The position numbers and the translations under genes are program-made. Positions 5,925-6,626 of a DNA stretch of 6,626 nucleotides are shown piece after piece; position 1 is the first letter of the stretch; the number at the start of each line of letters is the position of its first letter. The DNA comes from DATIJJ01 sp039936115 (lineage in GTDB: Bacteria > Pseudomonadota > Gammaproteobacteria > DSM-16500). Under the pieces are notes generated by a model that did not search any database, was not told the origin of the DNA, and saw only the letters and a list, made by a program, of their open reading frames with translations. The stretch is from the NCBI GenBank assembly GCA_039936115.1, contig JBDTIZ010000063.1:1-6626 (forward strand), given 5' to 3'.

Positions 5925-6062
5925 ATGAGCCAAGAGGTGGCTTAAAATTATCCAAAGCCACATCACTTGAAACGTTTATAGCTTTTAGAACTTCAAAAAT
6001 AATATCAATATTCAAAGTCCACCTCAGCTCTGATGTAAAATAAAGAGTATAGGAGATAAAAT
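5925..6062 (+). promoter_or_regulatory. Possible structured leader of the CHASE3 gene
   Basis: The non-coding stretch before the CHASE3 gene can fold in competing ways. AGCCA (5928-5932) pairs with TGGCT (5938-5942). GTGGCTT (5937-5943) pairs with AAGCCAC (5955-5961). GAGGTGG (5934-5940) pairs with CCACCTC (6019-6025). All use the same central strand, so only one can form at a time. A six-codon reading frame (ATG at 5925, stop at 5943-5945) with AAGGAA 8 nt upstream overlaps the first hairpin. These are features of attenuation-type leaders, but short complements also arise by chance. No well-placed promoter was seen; TAAAAT near 6036 lacks a good -35. Confidence 0.25.
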
Positions 6063-6542
6063 ATGACGATCGCTTCGCAAGGAAGATATCTTAATATTGT
6101 GCTACTGGTGGCATTAGCATTCATGACTGCCAGTAATATTTTAGCGTATCAACAGATGCAAAAAGCTATCGATTCATATGAAAGAGTGACTCATACTTAT
6201 GATGTTCTTGTCGCTTCAGATAATTTACAATTAAGACTAAATGAAGCTGATTTTCAAATTAATCAAGCCTACTTAACACATCGTCCCCTGACTTCACAAG
6301 CTTCTTCAACGCTACTCAGCCAGATTAATAAAAATATCTTTTTACTGAGCGAGTTGACGAAAGATAATCCTATTCAACGACAGAATTTAGCTAACTTAGA
6401 AGCTGCGATTAAAGAAAGGGTGATATTTCAACGAGAGAACCTATCTCAGAATCGGGAACAAACTAATAAAAAACAATTGGAATTAAGACAATCCATTTCA
6501 CTGGACTTTGGCCAATCACGCCGCTTGTGCAAGCTGATTTAG
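6063..6542 (+). CDS. N-terminal part of a CHASE3-domain sensor protein, probably truncated
   Basis: The 159-residue product has a short N-terminus, one membrane helix (about 10-28) and a CHASE3-like sensory domain (about 38-135): RVTHTYDVLVASDNLQ, an EADFQINQAYLTHRP segment, and LTKDNPIQRQNLANLE. CHASE3 normally sits outside the membrane between two transmembrane helices, ahead of a histidine kinase, cyclase or chemotaxis-type module. Here the second helix and every output domain are missing. The frame after about residue 143 (SISLDFGQSRRLCKLI) does not look like family sequence and overlaps the opposing gene at 6516. The likely explanation is that an insertion cut the gene near 6490-6500, leaving a sensor stub. 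AGGAG lies 7 nt before the ATG. A stable short CHASE3 protein is less likely. Confidence 0.72.
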   Translation: MTIASQGRYLNIVLLVALAFMTASNILAYQQMQKAIDSYERVTHTYDVLVASDNLQLRLNEADFQINQAYLTHRPLTSQASSTLLSQINKNIFLLSELTKDNPIQRQNLANLEAAIKERVIFQRENLSQNREQTNKKQLELRQSISLDFGQSRRLCKLI

Positions 6543-6626
6543 TAAGGCCTCCCAATCCTCAGGCCTAATTTTCACATAGTCACCTTCAAACGTTGAGTCA
6601 TTAAAATGCCTGGCTACCCAAATGTC
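6490..6626. mobile_element. Possible end of an insertion sequence (family uncertain)
   Basis: The CHASE3 frame loses its family character near 6490, and a different gene on the opposite strand takes over. The stretch at about 6493-6515, with TTTCACTGGACTTTGGCC, resembles terminal-repeat sequence of IS21-type elements as I remember it, but I cannot verify this. No target-site duplication can be seen because the other end is outside the window. A simple rearrangement or deletion junction is the alternative. Confidence 0.3.
6516..6626 (-). CDS. C-terminal end of an unidentified gene entering from the right edge
   Basis: On the minus strand the frame is open from the right edge to a TGA at 6516-6518, giving 36 residues that end in RPEDWEALLNQLAQAA. 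The start lies outside the window. Composition looks protein-like, with an acidic and aromatic stretch and a terminal amphipathic helix. It could be the last part of a transposase or IS passenger gene, given the disrupted CHASE3 gene beside it, or the end of an ordinary neighbour. I do not recognise the family. Confidence 0.45.
   Translation of the reverse strand, partial: DIWVARHFNDSTFEGDYVKIRPEDWEALLNQLAQAA

Overview
The window reads as the maintenance core of a low-GC plasmid from a gammaproteobacterium. The order is: a truncated membrane/coiled-coil protein gene, a Rep_3-type replication initiator (repA), a ParA-ParB-RHH partition operon, two arrays of the same 17-bp iteron, a probable parS centromere, and the broken start of a CHASE3 sensor gene next to a probable mobile-element end. 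Host assignment is an inference. The AT-rich composition, the RepA with a long C-terminal extension, and a large non-enzymatic membrane/coiled-coil protein beside the replicon all resemble plasmids of Legionellales (Legionella, Coxiella, Rickettsiella, Berkiella-like bacteria). No sequence search was possible, so genus is left open.

Layout. Positions 1-1691 (+) hold the 3' part of a gene that is open to the left edge; its product has two hydrophobic hairpins around a long helical region. A short A/T-stem hairpin (1690-1707) separates it from the convergent repA (1748-3073, -). Upstream of repA lie three iterons (3093-3153) pointing toward repA, a weak promoter candidate, and a perfect 9-bp inverted repeat (3173-3202). 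The par operon follows on the same strand: parA (5528-4656), parB (4663-3647) and a small ribbon-helix-helix-like gene (3636-3304). parA and parB overlap by 8 nt, and the third gene is coupled to the end of parB. A hairpin lies just after the last stop codon.

Upstream of parA is an AT-rich, T-stranded segment (about 5600-5700), then six more iterons on the plus strand (5705-5838). A parS-like palindrome (5892-5911) matches the chromosomal parS consensus at 12 of 16 positions. At the right end, 6063-6542 (+) encodes one membrane helix and a CHASE3 sensor domain, then breaks off. An unidentified gene enters from the right edge on the minus strand (6516-6626).

How the parts should work together: RepA should bind the iterons in both arrays to start replication (probably at the AT-rich segment beside the six-copy array) and to repress itself through the three-copy array. 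ParA and ParB, acting at the parS candidate, should segregate the plasmid, and the small RHH-like protein is likely a regulator or accessory of the operon. The most distinctive feature is the paired, outward-pointing iteron arrays that bracket the par operon, with the centromere candidate just outside one of them. I did not find evidence for a wholly new defence or mobile system; the replicon architecture, the leader of the CHASE3 gene and the left-edge membrane protein are the parts that deserve attention.
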